Positions 19,787 through 32,451 of a DNA stretch of 64,000 nt are shown piece after piece. The number at the start of each line of letters is the position of its first letter. Within the stretch, counting starts at the first letter, position 1. The notes under the pieces were generated by a model. It ran no database searches. It saw only the letters and a program-made list of their open reading frames with translations, and was not told the origin of the DNA. The position numbers and the translations under genes are program-made. Source of the DNA: Cohnella rhizosphaerae (GTDB lineage: Bacteria; Bacillota; Bacilli; Paenibacillales; Paenibacillaceae). The stretch is from positions 1,302,001 through 1,366,000 of the forward strand of contig NZ_JAPDIA010000008.1 in NCBI RefSeq assembly GCF_029525575.1. Reading direction: 5' to 3'.

Positions 19787-22166
19787 CTACAGGTCCCCGA
19801 AGTCGAATTCGTTAATCTCATCCAATCGCTCCTTTTCTTCCTCGTCAAGCGGACGCTGCAATGCTTCGCCGGACTGCTCGGCCCCCGTCCCCCAGATCTC
19901 GCCGAGCAGTTCGGCGATCGCCGCCTTCTCCCGCGGCTCGAAGGCGCCGAAAGCGCGCCGGAGATAGACGAGCGAGCGCTTGAACGGTTCGGGCTCCAGT
20001 CCGCCGATATAATCATCCAGATGTCGCCATAAGTAGTCGCGCGACAGCAGCGCGTAACGATTGCGCATCGACAAGCCTTCAAACCAGCCGGCGCCGAGAT
20101 CGACTTCCATGCCCGGCGACAACCGGCGGGCGACCTCGCTCGAAAACGTCTCTTCGCCCGCTTCGTTTCGCTCGAGCAAAATGGAAAACGCGTAGCCGGA
20201 CAGCCTCGGATTGCGGTCGTCTCGGACGGCAAGCGCTTTAAGCTTCTCCAGCCAGAGCGGCTCGTCGACCTCCGCGTAATGCTCCTGCGCGACCGCGTTC
20301 ACGGCGCCCACGGCCGCCATCATCTCCGTCGCCGCGTCGTCGTTGCAGCCCGAAGCGTCCAGCAGCATCAAGCAGCCGCGCAAAAACAGCTGACGCAAAA
20401 TCGGGAGCAGCGGCTCGGTATCGATGCGCCGTACCGACCCGTATTGGATAAGCACCGACAGCTCGCGCTGCGTTTGCGCGATTTGCGCGAAGCTGCCCGC
20501 ATCGACGGCTAGCCGCTGCAGCGCCGCCACCGCCTGGCCCGCGACTTGCGGCAGGCCGCATTCGCCCGCCTGCCGGATGAGCCTCGCAGCGTCCGCGATA
20601 TCTTCGCAGGCGAGCAATTGCTCGTGGATCGCGTAAGCCGCCGCCATTTCCACCGTTTCGCCTTTGATCGTCGCTTCGACGATCTCGATCTCCGCTTCGG
20701 GCGACCATTGCAGCACCCAATGCTCGGCCCAGGTCGCATCCGCCTGGCGCCGATGCTGCTTGCGGGCGAAGCGAATGCCGAGCAGCGCCAGACGGTGGAA
20801 AAGGACGGATCGATGGAGGTCGAGAAAAGCGGATTCCGCGGACTTGACGCTGCGGTTCTCGCGAAGATCGAGCTCCAGGTCGGTCGCGACCAGCGTCTTG
20901 TATTTGCCCAGCTTCAGCCTGGATAGCTCGCGGTTCAGATCGTCCTGAATCGGCGTCTGGCTGACGCCCTCCGGCAAGCTGCCGATCGCCGTGCCGATAT
21001 CCGTTCTCGCCAGCGCTTCGGCGACGACGGACAGCTCGCCGTGCCCGAACAGGATCGTGGCCGCGTCCCGCAAATCCTTCCAGGCCGGCAGCTCGCCGTC
21101 ATGCATCGAGGACAGCGCGCCGGCCAGCCGCACGCCTTCGATGACCGAAGCCGTCGAACGGTACGTGCCCCCCCTCCCGCAATCTCGCCGCGACGGAAGA
21201 TAAGTACAAGGCCTGAAGGCGATCCAGCTCGCGCTGCCGCATGCATCGCCACATCAGTTCGAAATAAGCGGGCGCAGCGTTGCCCGCGCCGTAGCCCGAA
21301 TGCGAGGAGAGCTTGTAATAGGAATACGGCATGAGCGTCATTTTGGTCGGCACGCGCGGCAAAAGCGCAAGCTCGTCGTCGGTCATCGCCGGCAGCGACG
21401 CTGCCAGCGCCGATGTATGGTAGGCGCCCGTCAGAACGACGACCCGGCCGGGATCGTGTCCGCCGACCAGCGTATCGCTGATTTTGCGCCGCATGTAGGC
21501 TTCCCTGATCTCGTTGTATGCCGCTTCATGCGGAGCGCGTCGCCTTTCTTCGCCTGCCGTCCATGCCCTCATTTCTTCGGAAAATCGCGAAATCGACTGC
21601 CGGTATGCGCCGTGACGAAGCCGATGCTCGAAATTTCGCTCCCAGTACGACTCGAAATCGGGTTCGCCCGAGCGCTCGGCGACGCGCGCGTAGAAGTCTT
21701 TCTGCGCGGCACCCGCTTCCGGTTCGTTCGGCATGCCGTCGGCGGTATGCGCGGTCGAAGAAGATTCGATCCCGCCTCCTTCGTCGGTCGCTTGGAGCGG
21801 GTCGCCCTCCGCCGACCGTTCGTGACGAAGCGCGTTCAGCGCCAGCGACACGCCGGTCGGCAGATCGATGAATTCAGCCTGGCTGCCGTTCCGTTCGGCC
21901 CACCGCAGCGCTTGGTATTCGGGCGAATATTCGGCGAAAGGGTACAGCAGCGTCCGTACGGGCAATTGGACCGTATAGGCAAGCAGCGCGACCGGGGGCA
22001 CGACGCCGCGGGCGACGAGCTGGCTGGCCAGAGCGCCGGCGTCGCTCGGACCTTCGATCAGCACCGCCGTAGGCCTCACCTCGTCCAGCAGCGCGAGCAA
22101 ATGATAAGAACCGGCCGGCGACAGATGCCGTATGCCGAAAAAATGCGGTTCCCGAGCCCCGTTCAC
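19787..22166 (-). CDS. DUF5682 family protein
   Basis: Large cytoplasmic protein of about 792 aa, function unknown. The N-terminal 290 residues contain FFGIRHLSPAGS, VLIEGPSDA and VVVLTGAYHTS. This is the spacing and type of motif (GxxH ... EG ... GxxH) seen in the TraB/EreA/ChaN-like group, so a metal-dependent hydrolase-like core is possible (inference). The remainder is all-helical. The start is GTG at 22166, overlapping the MoxR stop as GTGA. C7 at 21168-21174 should be C6, joining VAARLREGG to TYRSTASVIEGV. The family is regularly found beside MoxR ATPase and VWA genes, as here. Confidence 0.82.
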
Positions 22167-23254
22167 CGGTTCATCTCCGAACAGGCGCCGTACAGGCTCC
22201 GCCAGGAGGCGCCGCGCTTTTTCATGACGTTTTCCAAATACTCCTTCCAGGCGAGACGATCTTTCTCCTCATCCTTTACGATCGCGCCCTGCAAGCCTGC
22301 GGCCACGTCCTCGTCGCTGATCTTGCCGTCACCGAAGCTGCCCGCCAGCGCCATGCTGCCGGTCAGCAGCGAGATCGCCTCCGCCGTAGAGATGACGCCC
22401 GTCGGCGGCTTCACTTTCTCCTTGCCCTCGAGCGTCGTCCCGCTCCGCAGCTCCCGGAAAATCGTAACGACCTTTGTAATCGTATCGTCGTCCGGCTGCG
22501 CCGCCCTGAGCTCGTAGTTCGACGAGATCTCGCTTACGCGCCTGCGCACGATGTCGATCTCCGTTTCGAGGCTCGACGGCGCGGGCAGCACGACGATATT
22601 GAAGCGGCGCTTAAGCGCCGCCGACATCTCGTTCACCCCGCGGTCGCGCGTATTGGCCGTCGCGATGATCGAAAAGCCGCGCTCGGCCGCCGCCTCCCGG
22701 TTCAACTCGGGAATCGCGATCGTCTTTTCCGACAAAATGGAGATCAGTGCGTCCTGCACCTCGGAGGCGCAGCGGGAGATTTCTTCGAAGCGGGCGATGC
22801 CGCCGCATTCCATCGCGCGGAAAATCGGGCTGCGGACGAGCGCCTGATCCGACGGTCCTTGCGCAAGAAGCATCGCATAGTTCCAGGAATAACGGACATG
22901 CTCCTCGGTGGTGCCCGCCGTTCCCTGTATGACCTTGGACGAATCGCCGTGAATCGCCGCGGCCAGATTTTCCGACAGCCAGGACTTGGCGGTGCCGGGC
23001 TCCCCGATCAGCAGCAGCGCCCGGTCGGTGAGCAGGGTCGCGATCGCCATCTCGACCAGTCGTTTGTTCCCGATATATTTTGGCGCGATCGTTCTGGCGC
23101 CCGCCTGTCCGCCCGTTATGAACGTGAGGACGGATTTGGGAGACAGCTGCCACCCCGCGGGTTTGGCCTCCTTGTCCGCCTCCTTGAGCGCTTCAAGTTC
23201 CTCCGCATACAATCGCTCCGCCGGCAATCTCAGGACATCTTGCTTTTGAGCCAT
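22163..23254 (-). CDS. MoxR-type AAA+ ATPase
   Basis: Cytoplasmic AAA+ ATPase of about 363 aa, presumed motor of the operon. Walker A is GEPGTAKS (residues 84-91). The Walker B position reads GIARFEEI, with Glu replacing the usual Asp. Sensor 1 is IIATANTRDRGVNEM and the arginine finger region is ALKRRFN, followed by a MoxR-like lid. MoxR ATPases act as chaperones with VWA partners. Two ATGs lie close together (23260 and 23254); the latter has AAGGGG nine bases upstream. It overlaps the end of the HEAT-like gene by 25 bp and the DUF5682 start by four, so all are translated from one message. The reading frame is intact. Confidence 0.88.
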   Translation of the reverse strand: MAQKQDVLRLPAERLYAEELEALKEADKEAKPAGWQLSPKSVLTFITGGQAGARTIAPKYIGNKRLVEMAIATLLTDRALLLIGEPGTAKSWLSENLAAAIHGDSSKVIQGTAGTTEEHVRYSWNYAMLLAQGPSDQALVRSPIFRAMECGGIARFEEISRCASEVQDALISILSEKTIAIPELNREAAAERGFSIIATANTRDRGVNEMSAALKRRFNIVVLPAPSSLETEIDIVRRRVSEISSNYELRAAQPDDDTITKVVTIFRELRSGTTLEGKEKVKPPTGVISTAEAISLLTGSMALAGSFGDGKISDEDVAAGLQGAIVKDEEKDRLAWKEYLENVMKKRGASWRSLYGACSEMNR

Positions 23255-25048
23255 CCCCATAAACCCCTTCCGTTCTCCTCTTCGGCCGTATCCGGCGCTT
23301 GTTCGATCTCTTCGATCAGCGTCATCCACTCGCTTCGCAGCGATTCGTACGTTAACTGCTCCCCGAACGCGCGCAGGCGCGGCGCATACGATTTGGGCAT
23401 GCTGGCGACGATCCGCCGCAGTTGAACGTGCATATAATACATATTTCTCGCGGCTTCCCGTTCGAGCAGCTCCATGAAGCGCTCCGGCGCTTCCTTGTCC
23501 CCGATCCGGAACAACGTCGCCAACATATCGAAGACGTCCTTGCCGCCCCATTTGGCTTCCCGCAGCTTGCCCGTCAAATAGGCGACGATCGCTTTGTCCG
23601 CCCGCAGGGCGAACATGCATACGAGCGCCGGCTGATCGAGCTTGATCCATAACGGTAACCATCGCGAATCCCAGGCTCCGTCGCGCACGGCCGGTTCGCC
23701 ATACCTTTCCTCGTCATCATCGCTGCCGTCGCTGTATACGACTTCGCGCACGGCGGCGAGCAGCTCCTTGGCTGCCCTGGACTTCGCGCCGGTCAAACGG
23801 CCGGCATAAAGATCGTACAGCTCGGCGGGGGGATAACGTGCGAAACGCCGCCCGGAAGCCGTATCGGACGAACGGGCTTTGGCCGCCGTTCCCGAGCTGG
23901 ATGGCGAGCCGGTCCGCTTCGGGAAGCGCCATCTCGAGCAGCAGTTCGGCGGCCGCTTCCTGCGCGCTTTCCGTCTCGGGGACGATGTACGCAGGCGTTG
24001 TCAGGAGCTTTTGCACGAACGGAAAAGCAACGGACGCCATCTTCTTGCCCGCTCCATCCAGGGATTGCAGAACGATCAGCAGCTGCCCGGCAGCTTCCGT
24101 TTTTTGTTTGGCTTCGCCGTCTGAATACTGCTTCAACGCTTGCTCGCCATACTGGATCAGACGCCCCAGCAGTTGCGGCGAACCGCAACGTCTGATCGGC
24201 TCGACGACCAGCTCCCCATCCTTGGTGACGGCGGCTTCGTACAATCGGTCCAGCGCCGGACCCGTACCGATCCTCGCGAGCGATGCGAATGCGGCAGCGC
24301 GAACGTCCTTCCGTTTATCGCGGCTTAGCGCCAGCAGCAGCGGCTCCTGCTCGGGATAGGCGCCTAATATCGAAATCGCCGCCACCTTGACCTCGGGCGA
24401 TCCTGACGATGCGCCCTCCGCGACGAGCTCAAGCATCGCGGCGCCAAGCTGCCGGTGCAGGAGCAGAAGCCTGCGACCGTCGCCTTTTCCGCCTTGCAGG
24501 TCTAGCCGGCTTTGCAGCACGGGGACGGCGTTTGCGCCAAAGGCGGGTATCAGCTTTTCTTGCGCAAAATCGGCGATTTCGGAATAGCTGTCCTCGAGCG
24601 CCGCGCAAACCGCAGGCAGCGCGCGCAAATCCAGGAAGCTGCCGTCTTCGTAGGCCGTGCGGATTTGCTCCAGCCGGCCTTGTCCCTTGGTCGTCAGCGC
24701 TTCGATAAACGGATGGAGCTTGCGGTAAGGGATGTTCGTCGCGAGAGCGATTCCCGCGCCCCGGACCGGTTGCGGCTCCCCGTTCGCATCCGTCTTGCCC
24801 TGCGTATAAAGAACCGCGACGAGCAGCGTCGACAGCTCCAGCAGCTTCGCGGCGCTGTCTTCCCTGCTTGCGGCGAGCAGCTCTTCCGCCGCGGTCGCCA
24901 GCCGACCGAACACCGGGGCGGTTTCGCCCAGCTTTTTAAGCCCGGGCAGGAGCTTGTTGATCCGCAGATCGTTGGCCGCCATGGCGCTGCCCGCGATAAA
25001 CAAGCGGCGCGCCTCATGCTGCAATTCGAATAAAATGTCTATGCTCAT
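23230..25048 (-). CDS. HEAT-repeat-like helical protein of the MoxR/VWA operon
   Basis: A protein of about 605 aa without catalytic motifs. It is rich in paired amphipathic helices typical of HEAT/armadillo solenoids, clearest in EVKVAAISILGAYPEQEPLL and KDVRAAAFASLARIG, suggesting a scaffold or client-binding role. ATG at 25048 has GAGGTG eight bases upstream, 13 bp after the SWIM gene stop. G6 at 23827-23832 should be G5, which joins FRTLSP to AELYDLYAGRLTGAKS and gives one continuous solenoid. The C-terminus overlaps the MoxR gene. I cannot assign a narrower family. Confidence 0.75.
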
Positions 25049-25061
25049 GTCCGTTTCACCT

Positions 25062-26506
25062 CTAGTAAAGGAGCCGAATGATTCGGTTGTCCGTGACGAT
25101 GCTCATCAACTGCACGCTCAGACGGTTGTCGTCCAGCCCGTGACTGAACATGACGAGCGCCGCTTGATCGCTCAGATCCTTTTCGCCGAGCCATTCAATC
25201 AAGGAAGCGGTCTCTCTGCCGTTCGGCATTCTGTCCATGATCGGCAGCAGCCTTCCCTGCGCATCGCGTAGGCAAAGTCCGTCCGATGTTCTGTCGATCG
25301 ACCGATAAGCGACGAGCAGGACGGGCGTTTTATCCGCCAGCGGATTTTTAATGATGTTTTTGACCTGCTTGACGACGTCCGCGTAGGACGAGGCTGCCGT
25401 TGCCTTGACCTTGGAGAAGTCCCCCTCTTCCGCATCCCGCTGCGTCGACGATTCCCAACGCACTCTGGCATTGACCTCGCCCGGATAGACGTACAGCGTC
25501 TCCGTACGAACGACCGCATGCACGGTATCTTCTTCCTTGAGCGCCCGGGCAGCCCGGAAGGGACGCAAGTGCCGCGTGCTGCGTATCGCGCCGTCGTCAA
25601 GGTCGGCCCACCAGCCCGCATCGACGAACTCGCCGCGGGCCGCATCCGAGTATGACAAAAAGGAGAGCTGAAGCAGCTCGGCATTCGGCCTTGCGCGGCC
25701 GTATTCGCGAAGCTCCGCAAGCTGCCAGGCATGGCCGAGCTGCTCCTCCAAGGATGAATCCGTCTCCATCGGCAGTTCCGGATCTTCCATTCTTTTTGGT
25801 CAAGTAGGAGACGCCCTTCTTGGCCAGCGAATGCAAAAACAGCAGCTGCTCCATCGCCCGCGAGTAAACCGCTTCGCGCGCTCCTTCCGTCTGCATCGTA
25901 TGTACGAACTCCCTAAGCTTGGCCTGCACGCCGGGGATATAATTGTTGCCGAGCTGCTTGGCCTGTTCTTCGATCATCCGGACCGTCTTTTTGTCCACGC
26001 TGCCGAGACCCGACTGAACGATCTGCTGGACGAGCTTTTCAAGCAAACGAAGTCCTTCGAGCTGGCTGGCGATTTTTTTTGACGAGCGCGGACTTGTTTA
26101 CTTTGCGCTTCGCCGCAGGCGCCTTCCCTTCGGAATCCGCCGCGTCCTTCTTTTTCTCTTCGCGCTTCTCCGCCTTGTCTCTTTTGTCTGCGATGTCGGC
26201 CGGAATATCCGCCGACGCGAAGTCGCTCCCCATCGCGCGCGCATAGAGCAATCCGAGCGCATGCTTGCACGGAAATTGTCTGCTCGGGCATGAACATCGA
26301 AATACCGGACTCGCCTCGTTGACGAAATCGACAGAGCATCGGTAGGGCTCTTTGCCGCTGCCCTTGCATTCTCCGAAGAGCAACGTCGCATCCGGGCTTT
26401 CGTTCAGTACCGGAAAGCTGTTTTTTTTGACCAGATCTCTGCCGTTTTTAATCGCGCCTGCGTTCGGCGCCAAACTGTCGACGTAGGCTTCCGTGATCTT
26501 GAGCAT
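25062..26506 (-). CDS. SWIM zinc-finger protein, first gene of the MoxR/VWA operon
   Basis: A protein of about 480 aa. Residues about 50-90 hold a SWIM zinc finger of the CxCxnCxH form (FRCSCPSRQFPCKHALGLL), a fold that binds DNA or proteins. A Lys/Glu/Ala-rich linker follows, then a helical domain and a C-terminal mixed domain of unknown role. Two corrections are needed: T8 at 26073-26080 should be T7 (restoring KSALVKKIASQLEGLRLLEK), and T5 at 25793-25797 should be T4 (restoring YLTKRMEDPELPM). As first gene it probably sits next to the operon promoter in the AT-rich 290 bp upstream. The SWIM domain may give the ATPase complex its target specificity (inference). Confidence 0.83.
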
Positions 26507-26706
26507 CGTTAACCTCGCAATTCGGATGATGGACTGTACTTTTTAATGATACGCCAAAATTGGATATATGGCGCTTTAACTTTTTCTATTACCCACTTAA
26601 TTGGAAAAATAATCAGGCTGCGAGCTTCTGCGTACGGCAAAATAGCGTATCGCGATTCCGCGTATCGATAAGCTTTCGCATGACGCTTGCATGACCCGTT
26701 TCGAAC

Positions 26707-26734
26707 AAAAAAAACAAGCCGAAGTCTCGGCTTG
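26707..26734 (-). terminator. Terminator of the MarR-family gene
   Basis: An 8-bp stem (CAAGCCGA/TCGGCTTG, 26715-26734) is followed by T8 on the minus strand. The rest of the 290-bp gap (26507-26796) is AT-rich and probably holds the promoter of the SWIM operon; no clear -35/-10 pair was chosen. Confidence 0.85.
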
Positions 26735-26796
26735 AAAAATGCAATATTCTAAAAAAAGCGTTCGCGTTAATTCATGCTCCATGCCCTTCATCGACC

Positions 26797-27264
26797 TCAG
26801 GAGGTCGCTTGAATGGCGGTCGCTTCTTCGCCGGACGCGGCTCGCTTCTTGTCTCTTGTGCCCGACACCTTGCCGATCAAATAAACGAGCAGCTGGCGGT
26901 TGTGGGCCGATAGCCGGTCGAGCGAGCGGTTCACGATGTCGCTGCGGATGCGAAGACCGCGTTCGCGCTCGGTATGGCCGAAGTCGGTCGTGCTGATCCA
27001 CACGATTCGGCGATCGCTCTCGTCACGCGTGCGCTTGACGAGGCCATTGCGTTCCATTCGGTCGAGCAGCGTCGTCACCGCCGCCGGGGTCGTCTCCAGA
27101 TGCGGCAGCAGCTCGGAGGGCTTCATCGGTTCGTTCGCCTGCAGCAGCTCCAATACTTGAAGCTGTCCTCCGGTCAGGTGGGGGGACATTTCCGCCTCCA
27201 TCTGCGATTGCCAATCCTTCGAAAGCTTCATCCAGCTTTTCACGAACTCTGCAGCCGGTTCCAC
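26797..27264 (-). CDS. MarR-family transcriptional regulator
   Basis: A 155-aa winged-helix repressor. The recognition helix region is MKPSELLPHLETTPAAVTTL and the wing is RTRDESDRRIVWISTT, with helices at both ends for dimerisation. The start is GTG at 27264, preceded by AGGAGAGG about ten bases upstream. The family usually controls efflux or stress genes and responds to phenolic or oxidising ligands. The adjacent, divergent gene encodes only a 58-aa protein, and the downstream SWIM operon is separated by a strong terminator. The target is therefore unclear; autoregulation in the 213-bp intergenic region is likely. Confidence 0.88.
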   Translation of the reverse strand: MEPAAEFVKSWMKLSKDWQSQMEAEMSPHLTGGQLQVLELLQANEPMKPSELLPHLETTPAAVTTLLDRMERNGLVKRTRDESDRRIVWISTTDFGHTERERGLRIRSDIVNRSLDRLSAHNRQLLVYLIGKVSGTRDKKRAASGEEATAIQATS

Positions 27265-27477
27265 CTTTGGATCACCTCTCCTCTTCGAATTGATGCCGAC
27301 GAAACTCTACTCCTTTAATTATATGCAAACCCGATGTCGAAAGATAGATTAAGCGCATTAATGATTTACGTCATAAATCCGCACGTTGTGGTACGGGACG
27401 ACAGCCTATGACATATAATGCTGACAGTTGGCGGTATTCGGCCGCCTGCGCGCGGTTGAAAAGAAGGAGAGGTCTTC

Positions 27478-27654
27478 ATGGCTGTAGAGGACGAACGCAT
27501 TAGAATGATCGGCATCATGGCGCGCGAAGCCGGTATTATAGATGATCCGGGGTGGCTGAACCGGCTGACCGAGCCGGTCCCCCTCTGGTTCGTGTTGGAA
27601 ATGATGCTGAAGTGGATCGACCGTTACGATCCGCAGGACGGCCCGTTCGATTGA
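27478..27654 (+). CDS. Small conserved-looking protein of 58 aa, unknown function
   Basis: ATG at 27478 has a strong AAGGAGAGG ribosome site, and the frame ends at 27654 just before a strong dedicated terminator, so this is very probably a real gene. The product is acidic and soluble, with aromatic residues clustered at the end (PVPLWFVLEMMLKWIDRY). No signal peptide, Cys motif or membrane helix is seen. I do not recognise the family. It is divergent from the MarR-type regulator, which may control it. Confidence 0.72.
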   Translation: MAVEDERIRMIGIMAREAGIIDDPGWLNRLTEPVPLWFVLEMMLKWIDRYDPQDGPFD

Positions 27655-27669
27655 GGCAGCGCGAAAAAA

Positions 27670-27707
27670 GAAGCACCGTCCGAGAACCGGACCGGTGCTT
27701 CTTTTTT
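27670..27707 (+). terminator. Terminator of the 58-aa gene
   Basis: A long stem built on GAAGCACCG/CGGTGCTTC with an inner TCCG/CGGA pairing (27670-27701) is followed by T6. It is convergent with parC, 91 bp further on. Confidence 0.85.
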
Positions 27708-27798
27708 GGGTTCGCTCGCCATCGCCGTCAGCTTGGTGCCGCAGTGCACGGTTTTACCGGCTAACTCGTCACTCACGGGAATGACCGGGATCTGCGCT

Positions 27799-30278
27799 TT
27801 ATTGCATCTGCGGCGGCAGGGGCTTGAGGAACGTCTCCGCCAGCGGATCGTTCCGATCGATCGCGCCTACGATTTTGCCGGTGCCTCTGCGATCCTCGAG
27901 CGGCGTGCTGTCGGAGCGGAACTCGCCGTACGTGCCGCCGGCCGTCGCCGTCACGATGCCCGCGTCGTCCTTGACGTAATAGGCGGAGACGAGACGCGTG
28001 CCGTTCGGACGCACGCGCTTGCCTTCCTTGATCTCGAACGTCTGGATGCCTTTGCCTCCACGGCCTTGCGGCGGATAGTCGAGCAGCAGCGAGCGCTTGG
28101 CAAATCCGTAATCCGAGATCACGAGTATCTCGCCTTCGTCGCCAGATACGTGGAGCCCGTCGGTAACGGCATCGCCCTCGCGCAGCTGGATGCCTCGCAC
28201 CCCGCCCGCTACGCGGCCCTGCAGGCTCACGTCCGCTTCCTGGATCCGGATGCTGAGCCCTTGTTCCGTCACGAGCAGAATCTCCTGCGGCGTATCGCTG
28301 CGGAACGCCGAACGGACCTCGTCCCCGTCCGCGACCTTGACGGCCGCGATCGCCGCGCTACGGTTGGTCGCGTATTCGGCCATGAGCGTGCGCTTGACCT
28401 GGCCGCGCTTGGTCACGAACACGAGCGCGGGGCCCTGCTCGCCCAGATCGGCGAGCGTCTTCCACTCGCCGGCCTTGACCGGGATGACGGCCATGATCCG
28501 GTCGTCCTTCGGCAGGGCGATCAGGTTGACGATCGCCGTTCCGTTTTCCTTCCACTTGAACTCGGAGATCTGATGCACGGGCAACTGGTAGTACATGCCC
28601 TTCTGCGTGAACAGCAGCAGCGAATCCAGCGTGTTGAGCTGCAGGCTCCAGCGCAGGTGGTCGCCTTCCCTTAGTCCCGTGCTGCCCAGATCGCCGCCGG
28701 ACCGCGTGAACGACAGCATGCTCGTGCGCTTCACGTAGCCGTGGCGCGAGAGCGTCACGAGCACCTCCTCGGCCGGCACGGTCACTTCGAGGTTGACCTT
28801 GAGTTCCTCGACCTCGCCTTGGATGACGGAGCGGCGGTCGATGCCGAACTTGCCCCGGATCTCGCCGAGCTCGTCCTTGATGACGCCCATCAGCTTTTTC
28901 GGATTGTTCAATATGCCGCGAAGCTGATTGATTTTTTTCATCGTTTCGGCATGTTCTTTTTTGGAGCGAGTTGATCTCCAGATTGGTCAGCCGATACAGC
29001 TGCAGCGTCAGAATCGCGTCGGCCTGGCGTTCGGAAAAATCGAACTTCGCGACCAGATTGTTTTGCGCGTCCTGGCGGTTTTTGGATGCCTTGATCGTCT
29101 CGATGACGGCGTCGAGCAGGTTTAATGCTTTGACGAGTCCTTCGAGCACGTGGGCGCGGTCTTCCGCCTTTTCGAGATCGTACTGCGTACGGTGCGTGAC
29201 GACCTCGCGCTGGTGCGCGACGTACGCGTCCAGCATCGCTTTGACGCCGAGCTGGCGCGGCGCCTTGTTGACGATGGCGACCATGTTGAAATTGTAAGCG
29301 ACCTGCAGGTCGGTTTTTTTTGAGCAGATAGGCGAGAATGCCCTCGGCGTCCGCGTCCTTCTTAAGTTCGATCACGATGCGCATGCCGGCTCTTCCGCTC
29401 TCGTCGCGAACCTCGGCGATGCCTTCGACCTTCTTTTCCAGCCGAAGCTGGTCGATGCTGTTCACGAGCTTGGACTTGACGACCTGATACGGAATCTCGG
29501 TCACGACGATCTGCTGCTTGCCGCCGCGCATGTCCTCGATCGCCGTCTTGGACCGTACGTAAATGCGCCCTTTGCCGGTCTCGTAAGCTTCGCGGATGCC
29601 GTCCTCGCCCATGATGCGGCCGCCGGTCGGAAAGTCCGGTCCGCGCATGATCTGCATCAGATCGGCGACCGTCATATCGGGATTGTCGATAAGCGCGGTG
29701 CAAGCGTCGATGACCTCGCGCAGGTTGTGCGGCGGAATCTCGGTGGCGAAGCCGGAGGAGATGCCGCTGACGCCGTTGACGAGCAGGTTCGGATACCGCG
29801 CGGGCAGCACGACCGGCTCCTTGGTCGTATTGTCGAAGTTGTCCTTGAAAAGGACGGTGCGTTTGTCGATATCCCGCAGCAGCTCCATCGCGATCGCAGA
29901 CAGACGCGCCTCGGTATAACGCATGGCCGCCGGCGGATCGTCGTCCATCGAGCCCCAGTTGCCGTGGCCGTCGACGAGCGTATGCCCCATCTTCCAAGGC
30001 TGCGCCATGCGCACCATGCCCTCGTAGATCGACGAGTCGCCGTGCGGGTGATAGTTGCCCATGACGTCGCCGACCGTCTTCGCCGATTTGCGGTACGGTT
30101 TGTCCGGCGTATTGCCGGAGTCGAACATCGCGTACAAAATCCGGCGCTGCACCGGCTTTAGGCCGTCCCTTACGTCGGGAATCGCACGGTCTTGAATAAT
30201 GTATTTGGAATAGCGTCCGAAGCGGTCGCCAACGACCTCCTCCAGAAACGCGGGCAAGAAGTTCTCGAGCAAGCTCAT
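27799..30278 (-). CDS. parC: DNA topoisomerase IV subunit A
   Basis: Essential chromosome-decatenating subunit, about 825 aa. The N-terminal breakage-reunion domain contains the QRRILYAMFDSG stretch, the quinolone-resistance region YHPHGDSSIYEGMVRMAQPW (Ser and Glu at the drug-sensitive positions) and the catalytic Tyr in AAMRYTEARLS. The C-terminal half is a beta-pinwheel. Adjacent parE identifies it as ParC rather than GyrA. Two insertions break it: T8 at 29314-29321 (should be 7) and T6 at 28957-28962 (should be 6-1). Both corrections give uninterrupted family sequence (LLKKTDLQVAYNFNMVAIVN and LEINSLQKEHAETMKKI). The start is 16 bp after the parE stop. Confidence 0.93.
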
Positions 30279-30294
30279 AAAAGTCTCTCCGTTC

Positions 30295-32268
<1,974 letters not shown>

Positions 32269-32382
32269 GAATGATCCCCCCTTGCTGCTTCTAGCGTCCG
32301 TCGAGGACGCGCCTTCCGTTCATTTTAAGCTAAAAGGCAGAAAATGCACAAGGCGTCCGTAATGTAATGATGCCCCGCAAAT

Positions 32383-32414
32383 AAAAATAACCGCCTGCGC
32401 GATGCAGAAACGGT
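32383..32414 (-). terminator. Probable terminator of the coiled-coil gene
   Basis: A stem of ACCG-CTGC / GCAG-CGGT with small internal asymmetry (32390-32414) is followed on the minus strand by TTATTTTTATTT. It lies between the coiled-coil gene and parE. Confidence 0.5.
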
Positions 32415-32451
32415 CATGTATGATGACGTTTAGAGTGTAACCCGACTCGCG

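Noticed and set aside
8405..30278. Programmed ribosomal or transcriptional frameshifting at the A/T runs
   Set aside because: Many breaks are in G or C runs or a two-base run, occur in unrelated genes and need a base removed rather than a -1 slip. Two in parC alone would be extraordinary. Read error explains all cases.
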